Positions 17,195 through 26,339 of a DNA stretch of 64,000 nt are shown here, piece after piece. Each line of letters starts with the position of its first letter. Position 1 is the first letter of the stretch. The translations under genes were made by a program, and so were the position numbers. The stretch comes from Panacibacter ginsenosidivorans (GTDB lineage: Bacteria; Bacteroidota; Bacteroidia; Chitinophagales; Chitinophagaceae), in assembly GCF_007971225.1 (NCBI RefSeq), contig NZ_CP042435.1:5335501-5399500 (forward strand), read 5' to 3'. The notes below the pieces were generated by a model. It was not told the origin of the DNA, searched no databases, and saw only the letters and a list, made by a program, of their open reading frames with translations.

Positions 17195-18562
17195 ATGAAA
17201 GAAAACCGTTCTGCAACCGTAAAAAAATTGCGGCCTTTACAACTAGCCGCTATTATTTTTTTGACCATCTCCGGAGGTCCTTACGGACTTGAATCATTAC
17301 TTACTTATGCAGGCAGTCACGGAACACTTGTATTGTTATTTATAACACCAATCTTGTGGGACATACCTACTATTTTTACAGTGCTTGAACTTAATAGTAT
17401 GATGCCGGTTACCGGCGGTTATTATCAATGGGTAAAACGTGCTATGGGATTGCGTTTTGCATGGTATGAAGGTTGGTGGACATGGCTTTATACTTTTGTT
17501 GATCTTGCTATCTATCCAGTACTGTTTGTAGAATACCTTTCTTTTTTTGTTCCCGGTGTGGAAGCCTACAAGATACCTGTTTGTCTTGTTATCATCTGGG
17601 GCTCTGCATGGCTTAATATAAGAGGCATCGTTCCTGTTGGTAAAGCTTCAGTATTTCTTGGTGCGGCAGTGCTTGCCCCTTTCGTGATACTCTTTGTATA
17701 TTTTGTTACGCATCATACAGGTTCTTTTGCATTGCCTTCACCTTCACTGTCAGGTGTAAAATTTCCAATGCTTGGTCTTGGGCTTTATACAGTGATGTGG
17801 AATTTTCTCGGCTGGGATAATGTAACCACTTATGCAGAAGAAGTAGCTCATCCTATACGTAGTTACCTTAAGTCAGTAGCTATAGCATTCTTACTCATAT
17901 TCGTGGTATATTTTATGGCTGTAATGGTTGCCCTGCAATCTGGTATTGATTATACGGTATTAAGTGAAGAAGGTTTTCCTGCATTGGGTACATTGGTAGG
18001 TGGTCAATGGCTCGGGACACTTATTGCCTGCGGCGGTATGGCCAGCGGTATTGGTTTGTATTCTGCTGTTTTGCTTTCTGTATCACGAGTTCCTAAAGTA
18101 ATGTCAGACGATGAATTGTTACCTGCAAAGCTGCATGCACTGCATCCAAAATTTCAAACACCATATGTTTCTATTATCAGTTGCTCGACTGTAGTAAGCT
18201 TAATGGTTATGTGGACTTTTGCTGACCTGCTTATCATCGATGTTATTTTATACGGTGCTGCATTATTCCTGGAATTTGTAACACTTATTATATTTCGTAT
18301 AAAAGCACCTGACGAACACAGGCCGTTTAAAATCCCACTAAACATAACTGGTCTTTGTATCATGATCGCATTTCCTGTTGCCGTTTATTCCATTGCATTG
18401 ATGGGTGCTTTCTCAGAATCAGGGAGTACCATATGGCCAGTACTTTTTGCATTGGCTATTTTACTTACAGGAGAAATTATCTGGCGTTTTATTATCTGGC
18501 GCAAACCGCATCTTAAAATGGCAGCAGTAACTGTATATAAAAAGCTATTTAGAAATGAATGA
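17195..18562 (+). CDS. APC-family amino acid permease
   Basis: The 455-residue integral membrane protein has about twelve hydrophobic segments. The first reads LAAIIFLTISGGPYGLESLL, which matches the unwound substrate-binding helix 1 (GGPYG) of the APC superfamily. It should carry amino acids or polyamines across the inner membrane by symport or exchange. WYEGWWTWLYTFVDLAIYP and MWNFLGWDNVTTYAEEV resemble the plant and bacterial polyamine/amino acid transporter branch. The substrate cannot be fixed from sequence alone. It is a stand-alone gene; a degenerate repeat arm follows the stop codon. Confidence 0.9.
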   Translation: MKENRSATVKKLRPLQLAAIIFLTISGGPYGLESLLTYAGSHGTLVLLFITPILWDIPTIFTVLELNSMMPVTGGYYQWVKRAMGLRFAWYEGWWTWLYTFVDLAIYPVLFVEYLSFFVPGVEAYKIPVCLVIIWGSAWLNIRGIVPVGKASVFLGAAVLAPFVILFVYFVTHHTGSFALPSPSLSGVKFPMLGLGLYTVMWNFLGWDNVTTYAEEVAHPIRSYLKSVAIAFLLIFVVYFMAVMVALQSGIDYTVLSEEGFPALGTLVGGQWLGTLIACGGMASGIGLYSAVLLSVSRVPKVMSDDELLPAKLHALHPKFQTPYVSIISCSTVVSLMVMWTFADLLIIDVILYGAALFLEFVTLIIFRIKAPDEHRPFKIPLNITGLCIMIAFPVAVYSIALMGAFSESGSTIWPVLFALAILLTGEIIWRFIIWRKPHLKMAAVTVYKKLFRNE

Positions 18563-18564
18563 TT

Positions 18565-18610
18565 GTAATACCGGCAGTGGTTTTTATAGCATCATCGTTG
18601 CGTCGCAAAT
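18565..18610. repeat. Interspersed element, degenerate left arm (locus 8)
   Basis: The stretch ATACCGGCAGTGG, TATAGCATCATC and the partial core GTTGCGTCGCA (18597-18607) form a left arm broken after the dyad. The following bases (AATCGACGAAGGAGATTCGC) belong to different sequence. The remaining 170 bp to the next gene hold nothing I can name. Confidence 0.65.
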
Positions 18611-18778
18611 CGACGAAGGAGATTCGCAAACACTAAAATAAAATAACAAATAAGTGAGCAATCCGTTCATCGTTCGGAATAAAATGCAGCTTTTATTAAA
18701 GCATATAGTGGTGCGTAAAACACGCACTCTGACAAAGGATTATAATGACATATTTAAATAAAATAAAGAAATATTTTA

Positions 18779-19255
18779 ATGCCAAATTTTGAAAATAAGA
18801 TTGCAGAAGTATATATGAAAAAAATTCATCTCTATTTTCTTTACGATTGGATTGTTGTGTTAATTCCCATTGCCCTTATTTTTATTTCTTTATTGAATAA
18901 TTTAGATGACCCTTTTTATCAATATTGGGAGAAAAATTTATTTTTAGGTATATGGATACTGGTGCCTATCATTAAACTTTGGATTTCAAAAAAAATAAAA
19001 GACAGATTAATATGTGAGATAGTTATTGAAGAAAAAAATGTTTTATTACAAATTTATAATGGATCAATTCTTAAGCTTGATAAATCATTCATTCCTTTAA
19101 AAAAGGAAAAAGCTGACTATTTTATAAACACCTTATTTAGCCCAAAGATGGGTACAATAAGAAGTTATAATAAAGATATATTGATAGTCAGAGTCGATTA
19201 TAAAAAATATTATTTAGCGCCCGGGTTATTTGAACAAGAAGATGTTCAAATTTGA
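18779..19255 (+). CDS. Hypothetical small membrane protein
   Basis: I do not recognise this 158-residue protein. Two hydrophobic segments (about residues 14-40 and 50-67) form a hairpin in the membrane. The rest is a Lys-rich, beta-prone cytoplasmic or periplasmic region ending in YKKYYLAPGLFEQED. An internal ATG at 18812 (MKKIHLYF) is a possible alternative start. It has a lower GC content than its neighbours and no operon partner. It is probably real because of its codon pattern and membrane topology, but no function can be assigned. Confidence 0.6.
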   Translation: MPNFENKIAEVYMKKIHLYFLYDWIVVLIPIALIFISLLNNLDDPFYQYWEKNLFLGIWILVPIIKLWISKKIKDRLICEIVIEEKNVLLQIYNGSILKLDKSFIPLKKEKADYFINTLFSPKMGTIRSYNKDILIVRVDYKKYYLAPGLFEQEDVQI

Positions 19256-19403
19256 TTAAGGATACTAATTGGATTTTATTGCTGTCCCCCTCTTCTTTCT
19301 TCGCAACATCTCCTCCATAGCTATGTGCAGAGCCAGGGATGTTGCGGATTTGCAAGTAATACGGTTAATAGTAGTTACGCAATTTGCTGCCATAATAACT
19401 AAA

Positions 19404-19470
19404 CGTACAAGTGAGTGACACAACAGGCGATGCCATAAAAAACTACAATCTGTAACCAAATCTTTTTTTT
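19404..19470. repeat. Interspersed element, right arm only, CAC type (locus 9)
   Basis: The core at 19405-19424 is followed by GGCGATGCCATAAAAAACTA and CTGTAACCAAATCTTTTTTT. The outer end lies 17 bases from the stop codon of the minus-strand lipoprotein gene. Confidence 0.85.
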
Positions 19471-19487
19471 CGAAGAAGATATATTTA

Positions 19488-20087
19488 TTAGTTAAACTTT
19501 ACCTGGAACTTTCCGTTCTTTATTAATACAGTGTCGCCGGTTTTTGTCGGCACATAGCCACTGAATCTTCCCTTTGCCATTCCGGTAGAATACTCATATG
19601 TATCAATAGTTAAAGAAAACGTTCCTAACTTACCTGTGGCAAAAATATCTGTAAGTGTTACATTGTCGTAATATTCAAAAATAACCTGATTGGTAGTTAT
19701 GTTCGACCTGTCACTAGTTAAAAGAGCGGAACTTAAGTAAGCTGTTATTACAATTCCTGTGTCAGGTGAACAGGCAGAAGGTCCAAAAAAAGTAAACCCG
19801 CTTCTGTCCGGCGCAATTATTCCGTTGGTCATATTTCCGCACAAAAGAGAAGTATCATAGTTGAAACTCCATGTAGAGGGTAATGTATTATCCCAATATT
19901 TGCATTGTGAACAAACGGGGAAGGTAATAACTTGTTTTGGTATAGTATCTGAAGGTATTGAGTCATTAGTAGTGTCTTGTACAGGCCCTCCTTCGTAACT
20001 ATATTCTTTTGCACAGCCTGATAAGCCCGCCACTTGAACGGACAAAAAAAAGAATGTATAGATTATATAAAGGAGCTGACGGGCCAT
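19488..20087 (-). CDS. Hypothetical lipoprotein
   Basis: The 199-residue product starts MARQLLYII, with a signal peptide and lipobox-like LSGCAKEYSYEGG. An upstream in-frame ATG at 20171 would bury the signal peptide 28 residues inside, so the ATG at 20087 is preferred. The mature part has a Thr/Ser/Asp-rich linker (DTTNDSIPSDTIP), two Cys in CSQCKYWD, and a beta-rich region. It resembles Bacteroidota surface or periplasmic lipoproteins of unknown role. I do not recognise a named domain. Confidence 0.7.
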   Translation of the reverse strand: MARQLLYIIYTFFFLSVQVAGLSGCAKEYSYEGGPVQDTTNDSIPSDTIPKQVITFPVCSQCKYWDNTLPSTWSFNYDTSLLCGNMTNGIIAPDRSGFTFFGPSACSPDTGIVITAYLSSALLTSDRSNITTNQVIFEYYDNVTLTDIFATGKLGTFSLTIDTYEYSTGMAKGRFSGYVPTKTGDTVLIKNGKFQVKFN

Positions 20088-20225
20088 AATGAATGTAGAA
20101 AGTGTTACACAACAATATTTGATTCGTTTTGGTTTCGCTGTAATCAATTTACTTTTAAAGATACCAAACAAATAGGTGCTACAACGGAATCCAAAAAAGC
20201 ATTCTCAGGGTTTTACCAAACCTGG

Positions 20226-21791
20226 TTAACTGCATTCATGATCTAATATCCGGATCGTTTTGTCATAATACTCTTTTGCTCTTCCAGGTGTACTGCCTAC
20301 GCATACCAAACCGAGTTTACCATATTCAGATAATGCGCCTACCAAATGAAACATAACACCTTCCTGCGCTGCGCCATCATACATCAACTCATGATACATA
20401 GATATATCGATCAGGTCATCAGGAGTAAGTCCTTTATATTTTTCACTGCTTACATTGTCTGAAGCAAAATAAAATCTTTTGTTACCACTTGCGGTTAGGT
20501 ATTCGCCCGTATCAGCATTATATTTTCCACCGGTTAAAAACTGCAACATCAGGAATGGGTGCGTGGTGCCACCCTTGCGCAAATTAATTTCAATAGCGTA
20601 ATGCCTCCATGAATTATCATCCTGCTTTACAGAAATAAAATCAATGGCAAAGCGGCCGAGTGCACCTTTTTTTGCAAGAGTCTCTGCAATTTTTTTTCCT
20701 TCAGCAGCAAGTGAAATACTATACATTTCATCTGCAGGAAAAATAGCGCCGATAAATATTTGTCCATCATCACCACCAAGCAACTGGTCGTGTGTGCTCA
20801 CAATTTCAACTTCTTTTGCGGGGCTTATTACACACTGTACAGAAGGAGACATTTTTATATCGCCATCAAGAAACACTTCAACAATGCCACCCATCTCTTT
20901 GAACTTATCAAAGAATAATTTTTCGCTCACATCTTTCGCTACAGGTTTAAAATGCTGTGATAAACTTTCTTCAATATTTTTTTCCGAAGCATCATCTTTT
21001 GTAAGAGATGGATAAGTATAAATAGCGTTACCATCACCACTAAATCCATCATTCATTTTTACCACAGCCTTGCGTAATCCGGGGTATTTCTTTTTAAGCG
21101 CAGCAAGTGCTTTTACTATATCTTCTTTGGTCGAAAGATCTTCAAAACCATCCGGCAGATTTACACCACTTTCTCTAAAAGTCTTTCTGCCACCGGATTT
21201 GGAACCTTCATAAAATTTATCAGGATCAGTGCCAAACAATGGAATACCTAAATGCACAACCAGCGTTTTTTCAAGGCTGGTAATATTGTAACAGGTAAGA
21301 TGTGTAGAACCAGGATCTGTGATCAATTGTTTTATGCGTTCAATAAGTCTCGGCCGTTCCAGTATTTTTTGGGTGAGTGGTTTTACAGACGAGTCATAAC
21401 AACTGAGCATGGTAAGCCGCTTTCTTGCATGATAACCGGTGATGCCCGGTAATAAATGCAGGTAATAATCAATAATACTTTCTGCCAGTGGAACACTGCT
21501 TAAGTAAATAATTTTTGTAAGTGGCATACGCAAAAGCATCAGCAGGCAAAGCATTCTTTCTTCATAATGCACAATGCCTTTTATTTTGGAAAGTATTTCC
21601 TGGTCAAGCGAAAGCGACGGGAGAATAACTACAGTGCGTGGCGCAAGTTTATCAGGAAACACTTCTTCAAACTGCCTGGCAAAACTTTGCTGAATTTCAT
21701 TGAATGCTTTTCTTTCTTCTTCAGAACCCGCAGCCGGAGGTTGATGTGTTATTGCGAAAGTTTTTCTGCCGGTGTCTGCAATGATATTCAT
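20226..21791 (-). CDS. ATP-grasp carboxylate-amine ligase, PGM1 peptide-ligase-like
   Basis: The 521-residue product has a pre-ATP-grasp N-terminal domain (with SLSLDQEILSKIKGIVHYEE and YERMLCLLML-like helices), then an ATP-grasp fold. Visible ATP-grasp features include KAVVKMNDGFSGDGN as the nucleotide-binding Lys strand and flexible loop, GGIVEVFLDG, GRFAIDFISVKQ and the metal-binding YAIEINLRKGGTTHP. The layout resembles PGM1, the ligase that joins an unusual N-terminal amino acid to peptides in pheganomycin biosynthesis, and its broad uncharacterised family. It should couple a carboxylate to an amine with ATP. No precursor peptide, transporter or other biosynthetic gene is adjacent, so its substrate is open. 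The gene stands alone. Confidence 0.78.
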   Translation of the reverse strand: MNIIADTGRKTFAITHQPPAAGSEEERKAFNEIQQSFARQFEEVFPDKLAPRTVVILPSLSLDQEILSKIKGIVHYEERMLCLLMLLRMPLTKIIYLSSVPLAESIIDYYLHLLPGITGYHARKRLTMLSCYDSSVKPLTQKILERPRLIERIKQLITDPGSTHLTCYNITSLEKTLVVHLGIPLFGTDPDKFYEGSKSGGRKTFRESGVNLPDGFEDLSTKEDIVKALAALKKKYPGLRKAVVKMNDGFSGDGNAIYTYPSLTKDDASEKNIEESLSQHFKPVAKDVSEKLFFDKFKEMGGIVEVFLDGDIKMSPSVQCVISPAKEVEIVSTHDQLLGGDDGQIFIGAIFPADEMYSISLAAEGKKIAETLAKKGALGRFAIDFISVKQDDNSWRHYAIEINLRKGGTTHPFLMLQFLTGGKYNADTGEYLTASGNKRFYFASDNVSSEKYKGLTPDDLIDISMYHELMYDGAAQEGVMFHLVGALSEYGKLGLVCVGSTPGRAKEYYDKTIRILDHECS

Positions 21792-21827
21792 ATAATGAAC
21801 TTTGAGGAAAGTTAAAGTATTTTTCTA

Positions 21828-21880
21828 TTTGCCCGGCTGAAGTACTGCTATGAAACTTTTCTTGCGTCGCACACTTGTAC
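21828..21880. repeat. Interspersed element, left arm only (locus 10)
   Basis: The arm begins TTGCCCGGCTGAAGTACTGC and ends with the CGC-type core at 21861-21880. It lies between two minus-strand genes, 38 bases before the stop codon of the upstream one. Confidence 0.88.
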
Positions 21881-21918
21881 AGCAGGAAGTATTTCAAAAA
21901 AAATCTATCCTCAATTTT

Positions 21919-23346
21919 TTATTTTTTCATTTTGCTTTCAAGCATCGCAAAATTTATTTGTGCGGCAAGGTTCATAAATTCCGGTTGTTGAATCATCCGG
22001 TTTTTGTCATTAAAACCAAGATCAACTGCTTTCAGCAAATCATCTTTCGTTGCTTTTACATTATTGCTGCGTGCATTTAATATAGCGGAGAAGTACCATG
22101 CTTCACTATTGGTTGCATCGGCCATTTTATACAGTTCAACAAAATGTTGTGCATCGTTATTTTGATTGGATGCGATAAGCCTGTTGCTGATAGAATAAAA
22201 CGCCAGCGATAAATAGGCAAGCAAACGCTGGTACATGGCGGCTTCTGCACTGGTGCCCTTAGCTTTGGTTTGCAGGTCGTTGATGGTTTTGCTCCAGTAG
22301 CTCATACCACCACCCTGAAATTGCTGCATATAACCAGCCTTTATATTTTGCTCGGTAGTAAATAAATTTCGTTCTGTCTGCCATTGCTTTTTATAGGCAG
22401 GGTTGTTAGTAACAGAAGCATCTTTTTCTTTGAACCAGGTCCTTTCAGTGGTTAAACCATCAAGCATGCTTAATGATAATTTGCATTCCTGTTCTGCTTT
22501 CACCAATTTATTTGCTGCAGTGTATGCATTTATTTGCTGTTTACTTTTTGCAATAAAGTCATTGATAAATATATTGTCTGCAGGAATGATTTTTCCGCGC
22601 ATCGCATCGAGCTGTAAGCCTGCAAAAGCAATGTTCATTGTGCTTTCAGGAGCCCATTCATGTTTGCCATCAAAAAGAAGAATACGATGTTTTGTTTTTG
22701 TTTTATCCAACTCACTACTGAAGGCAACAAGATCGGTCATGTTCATATCACCTTCACCTGCGATTGCTGTGAAAGTAAAATTGAAATTACCGGGTGGTGT
22801 TTCATCAGGAAGGCCAGCGCCATTTGCAATAACGGCTTTTACTTCAGAGTAATTGAGTGCAATATGCCCGGCAACTTTTGCGCCACCGGAAAACCCACAG
22901 GCGTAGATCCTGTTGCTATTGATCTCTAAACGTTTTTGTGTATCGTCAAATAAACTGCGCCATATATTTTCGGCGGTCGGCCAATCATTACCATTCTTTG
23001 AATTGTTGCTACCGACCAAAATAAAGTTATACTTGTCGGCTAACGCTTTGTATTTATTTAATGGCAGTGCACCATCTGCATGTGGATCAAAAAAATAAAT
23101 GACAGGCAATGCTTCGTTGTTGCCTTTGACGGGAATATATAATGAATAAGATTGCGCAGCATCATTTTTGCAAAATACCTGTGCTATAACTTTTCCAGGG
23201 GCAAATGTGTCATGAACAATAGTAGTTGCAGGAACTATTGTATTTACTGTATCAATATTGCCTGTATCTGTTGTCGGCTTTTTGCCGGTACAGGCCATAA
23301 AACAAAAAACCGGGAGCAACAGTTTTATTGGTTTTCTAACGTTCAT
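21919..23346 (-). CDS. Alpha/beta-hydrolase lipoprotein with helical C-terminal region
   Basis: The 475-residue product has a lipoprotein signal (FCFMACTGKK). Residues about 60-250 form an esterase-like alpha/beta hydrolase: VIYFFDPHADGALP, then the nucleophile elbow CGFSGGAKVAGHIAL with the catalytic Ser, and a His near GKHEWAP. The arrangement is closest to PHB-depolymerase-like or dienelactone-hydrolase-like enzymes. The C-terminal half is helical and reads like TPR or a related solenoid, ending in AWYFSAILNARSNN. It is probably an envelope esterase of unknown substrate. It ends before a repeat arm and is divergent from the DinB gene. Confidence 0.75.
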   Translation of the reverse strand: MNVRKPIKLLLPVFCFMACTGKKPTTDTGNIDTVNTIVPATTIVHDTFAPGKVIAQVFCKNDAAQSYSLYIPVKGNNEALPVIYFFDPHADGALPLNKYKALADKYNFILVGSNNSKNGNDWPTAENIWRSLFDDTQKRLEINSNRIYACGFSGGAKVAGHIALNYSEVKAVIANGAGLPDETPPGNFNFTFTAIAGEGDMNMTDLVAFSSELDKTKTKHRILLFDGKHEWAPESTMNIAFAGLQLDAMRGKIIPADNIFINDFIAKSKQQINAYTAANKLVKAEQECKLSLSMLDGLTTERTWFKEKDASVTNNPAYKKQWQTERNLFTTEQNIKAGYMQQFQGGGMSYWSKTINDLQTKAKGTSAEAAMYQRLLAYLSLAFYSISNRLIASNQNNDAQHFVELYKMADATNSEAWYFSAILNARSNNVKATKDDLLKAVDLGFNDKNRMIQQPEFMNLAAQINFAMLESKMKK

Positions 23347-23473
23347 GTAAAACTTTATACTTTAAACAAAAGTAGTTTTAATTTAATAGCGGTTTTACAT
23401 ATCGATCAGGCTTGTTATAAAATGAACATGCACGCCAATTCAAAACTTATTGTTTCAATTTAAAAACTGAACT

Positions 23474-24007
23474 ATGAAATATTTATTTATGGCCTTTCTG
23501 TCAATGACCATATCTGCGGGATACACACAATCAAATAATACTGTGCCTACATTAAAATCAATTTTACTGGAACAATTACGTACCACGCATAATGTGAAAG
23601 ATTGGTTTGTGCCTGCAAACATTGCTGTAGAAGGGCTTACAGCAGAGCAGGCAAACTGGAAAGATAGCAGCGGAAATCATTCAATTGCGCAACTGGTCAC
23701 ACATATTATTTTTTGGAACCAACAGTCACTCGCCAAATTTAAAGGAGAAAAGGCTGCCGCATTTAATGGTGACAATAAGGAAACATTTTCTCCGGTTGAT
23801 AAAAATACCTGGGATGCAACTGTAAAAAAATTAGACGATGTTCTAACAGAATGGGAAAAAGTTGTAGAGGCTGCTGATGAAACGAAACTGAAAGAATGGT
23901 ATTCTACTATTGCACATATAGGTACGCACAACGCCTATCATACCGGGCAGATCATTTACATAAGAAAAATGAAAGGCTGGTGGGATGAGGATAAAGGAGT
24001 GAAATAG
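23474..24007 (+). CDS. DinB-family protein, exported
   Basis: The 177-residue product has a signal peptide (MKYLFMAFLSMTISAGYTQ), which is unusual for DinB proteins but frequent among Bacteroidota versions. The four-helix DinB fold is marked by HSIAQLVTHIIFWNQ and THNAYHTGQIIYIRKM, with His residues in the places expected for the metal triad. Family members act as thiol-dependent S-transferases or damage-induced proteins of unclear role. It is transcribed alone; the 3' gap contains a repeat arm. The start ATG lies 12 bases past the last upstream stop in frame. Confidence 0.85.
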   Translation: MKYLFMAFLSMTISAGYTQSNNTVPTLKSILLEQLRTTHNVKDWFVPANIAVEGLTAEQANWKDSSGNHSIAQLVTHIIFWNQQSLAKFKGEKAAAFNGDNKETFSPVDKNTWDATVKKLDDVLTEWEKVVEAADETKLKEWYSTIAHIGTHNAYHTGQIIYIRKMKGWWDEDKGVK

Positions 24008-24093
24008 TGTAAGTAAAAATTCAAAAATAAAAAGTCAAAACGCGGCAGCCCATTTGTTTGAATTTTTATTCCTATGTCGAATTATATTCAACA

Positions 24094-24153
24094 GTACAAG
24101 AGTGCGACGCAACAAAAGCATTATAGCCGCAGTGCAGTTTGGTTCATAAAAAA
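24094..24153. repeat. Interspersed element, right arm only, CGC type (locus 11)
   Basis: The core at 24094-24113 is followed by AAAAGCATTATAGCCGCAG and TTTGGTTCATAAAAAAAC. The outer end touches the stop codon of the minus-strand carboxylase gene. Confidence 0.9.
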
Positions 24154-24154
24154 A

Positions 24155-25768
24155 CTACACCTGGAACACACCGGTTTTAAATTCTTCTATATGAGGATTA
24201 TGATTGGCAGCAGCAATTGCTTCTGAAATATGCCTCCGTGTTTCCAGCGGATCTATAATATCATCAACCCACAACCTTGCGGCAGCGTAGGTTACGGCAG
24301 TTTGCTTTTCGTATTTTAGTTTTATATCGTGGAGTAAAGTAGTTTGCTCGCTTTCGCTAACTGTTTTGCCGGCAAGCTGTATCTGCATTAATGTTTTGGC
24401 AGCCTGCTCACCACCCATCACCGCAATTTTTGCAGAGGGCCACGCATAAATAAAACGCGGATCATAAGCCTTACCACACATAGCATAATTGCCTGCACCA
24501 AAACTATTACCAATAATGATGGTGATCTTTGGCACAACAGAATTTGCAACAGCATTCACCAACTTGGCACCATCTTTTATAATGCCTGCATGTTCACTGC
24601 GGCTGCCTACCATAAAGCCTGTTACATCCTGCAAAAAAACCAAGGGAATTTTTTTCTGGTTGCAATTGAGAATGAAACGTGCGGCTTTATCAGCGCTGTC
24701 GTTATAGATAACACCGCCGAGTTGCATTTCACCCTTTCTGTTTTTTACAATGAGTCTTTGATTGGCAACAATACCAACAGCCCAACCATCTATGCGTGCA
24801 TAACCACACAAGATCGTTTTGCCATAATCTTTTTTGAATTGATCAAAATCTGAAGCGTCAACAATGCGTTCAATTATTTCAACCATATCGTATGGCTTTG
24901 CATTATTCACTTTCATAATGCCATAAATTTCATTGGCATCTTTTGCCGGTGGAGCAGGATTGGCGCGGTTAAAGCCCGCTTTGGGTTTATCTCCAAGTTT
25001 ACCAATAAGTTTTTTTATCTCATCAAGGCATTCCTGTTCTGTAGAAAATTTATAATCAGCAATACCACTGATCTCTGTATGTGTTATAGCGCCGCCAAGT
25101 GTTTCAATATCTATGTCTTCACCAATGGCAGCTTTAACGAGAAACGGGCCCGCAAGAAAAATACTTCCATTGCCTTGCACCATTAACGTTTCATCACTCA
25201 TGATAGGAAGGTAAGCCCCACCTGCAACGCATGCACCCATCACTGCTGCAATCTGTGTAATGCCCATTGCACTCATGCGTGCATTGTTGCGAAAGATGCG
25301 TCCAAAATGTTCTTTGTCCGGAAATATTTCATCCTGCATCGGAAGAAAAACACCGGCACTATCTACAAGATAAATGATGGGCAGGTGATTCTCCATTGCT
25401 ATCTCCTGCATGCGTAAATTTTTCTTGCATGCAATAGGAAACCATGCGCCTGCTTTTACCGTTTGGTCATTGGCAACCACTACGCATTGTTTACCGCTGA
25501 TATATGCTACAACCGCAACAGTTCCTGCAGAAGGGCAGCCGCCTTGTTCTCCATACATATCATATCCCGCAAATGCGCCTATTTCGATGATGGATTTATT
25601 TTTATCGCAGAGATATTCTACACGTTCCCGTGCAGTAAGCTTTTTTTTCTCGTGCTGTTTTGCTGCCACTTTTTTTCCGCCGCCTTGCTTTATTACATAA
25701 AATTTTTGAGCGGTGTCTCGCAGTAAAAGCTTCATCCAGTCTTCGTTGCGGTTAAATTCAATATCCAT
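24155..25768 (-). CDS. Acyl-CoA carboxylase beta subunit (methylcrotonoyl-CoA carboxylase type)
   Basis: The 537-residue product is the carboxyltransferase subunit of a biotin-dependent acyl-CoA carboxylase. Hallmarks are LVDSAGVFLPMQ, FPDKEHFGRIF, AVMGACVAGGAYLPIMSDE and FLAGPFLVKAAIGE in the N domain, then FLQDVTGFMVGS, HAGIIKDGAKLV and NSFGAGNYAMCGKAYDPRF in the C domain. The last segments resemble methylcrotonoyl-CoA carboxylase (leucine breakdown) more than propionyl-CoA carboxylase. It transfers carboxyl from carboxybiotin to the acyl-CoA in the cytosol. The biotin carboxylase/biotin carrier subunit is not in this window. It has no operon partner on either side. Confidence 0.9.
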   Translation of the reverse strand: MDIEFNRNEDWMKLLLRDTAQKFYVIKQGGGKKVAAKQHEKKKLTARERVEYLCDKNKSIIEIGAFAGYDMYGEQGGCPSAGTVAVVAYISGKQCVVVANDQTVKAGAWFPIACKKNLRMQEIAMENHLPIIYLVDSAGVFLPMQDEIFPDKEHFGRIFRNNARMSAMGITQIAAVMGACVAGGAYLPIMSDETLMVQGNGSIFLAGPFLVKAAIGEDIDIETLGGAITHTEISGIADYKFSTEQECLDEIKKLIGKLGDKPKAGFNRANPAPPAKDANEIYGIMKVNNAKPYDMVEIIERIVDASDFDQFKKDYGKTILCGYARIDGWAVGIVANQRLIVKNRKGEMQLGGVIYNDSADKAARFILNCNQKKIPLVFLQDVTGFMVGSRSEHAGIIKDGAKLVNAVANSVVPKITIIIGNSFGAGNYAMCGKAYDPRFIYAWPSAKIAVMGGEQAAKTLMQIQLAGKTVSESEQTTLLHDIKLKYEKQTAVTYAAARLWVDDIIDPLETRRHISEAIAAANHNPHIEEFKTGVFQV

Positions 25769-25857
25769 GTTTGCAATAGTTAGTTTAACAAAGATAGGGG
25801 ATGGGTATGTGCGAATGTGGAAATATAGGAATGTGCAGATGAGAAGAAATTATTTGT

Positions 25858-25908
25858 GATACCAGCTTTAGTTTTCCATAGTGTCGGCTGTTGCGTCGCA
25901 AGCACTTT
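25858..25908. repeat. Interspersed element, diverged left arm (locus 12)
   Basis: The arm reads ATACCAGCTTTAG, TTCCATAGTGTCGGC, then the core GTTGCGTCGCAAGCACTTTA from 25890. The core end has diverged after the dyad. It sits in a 270-bp gap upstream of the carboxylase gene; apart from the terminator that follows, the gap holds nothing else recognisable. Confidence 0.7.
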
Positions 25909-25950
25909 ATCGTTCAGAACTTTGATGGGCGTAAATATCATTATAAAATA

Positions 25951-25976
25951 AAAACTGCCTTTATAAGGGCAGTTTT
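25951..25976 (-). terminator. Intrinsic terminator after the 26.0 kb small lipoprotein gene
   Basis: The stem AAAACTGCC(TT) / (AA)GGGCAGTTTT forms at least ten pairs with a short loop and is bounded by A and T runs. It lies about 60 bases beyond the minus-strand stop. Confidence 0.8.
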
Positions 25977-26038
25977 ATTATTGTTTAATATAGAAACGGA
26001 TCAAAATTGATTAGCAACGGCCATAGGTGTTTAATTTA

Positions 26039-26233
26039 CTAAGGCATTTTTTTTGTGGTATCAATCATAGATGTATCGGTCATTGAATTAGTTGTGTCCA
26101 TAGGCGCTGGTGAAACATTTTCCTGAATGACTGTATCATTCATATCGTCTTTTGATTCTCCACTGCCACATGCAGCAAAAAAACTTGTCAACCCAAAGCA
26201 TAAAGCAATGGTGAATAAAATTCTGTTTTTCAT
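26039..26233 (-). CDS. Small Asp/Thr-rich lipoprotein
   Basis: The 64-residue product starts MKNRILFTIALC with a lipoprotein signal and lipobox FAACGSGES. An ATG 18 bases upstream is less likely because it pushes back the signal. The mature part is short and disordered, rich in Asp, Met and Thr (DDMNDTV, DTTNSMTDTSMIDTT). Such small lipoproteins are common in this group and have no known function. It lies about 90 bp after the TonB-domain lipoprotein gene, whose own terminator separates the two. Confidence 0.65.
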   Translation of the reverse strand: MKNRILFTIALCFGLTSFFAACGSGESKDDMNDTVIQENVSPAPMDTTNSMTDTSMIDTTKKMP

Positions 26234-26291
26234 AACGTTATTTTGAGGCATGATAAATCAAACATTGTTCCAGACTTTTTAAACAAAAAAA

Positions 26292-26315
26292 ATTGCGCAA
26301 CAAAAGTTGCGCAAT
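26292..26315 (-). terminator. Intrinsic terminator after the TonB-domain gene
   Basis: A perfect 10-bp stem (ATTGCGCAAC / GTTGCGCAAT) with an AAAA loop is followed, on the minus strand, by a run of eight T. It starts 25 bases beyond the stop codon. Confidence 0.9.
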
Positions 26316-26339
26316 GGCTTTAGAAAGAGTGGGTGTTAA

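Noticed and set aside
18610-18778. A gene or complete element in the gap before the 158-residue membrane protein
   Set aside because: Only a broken arm is recognisable; the rest shows no reading frame or second arm.
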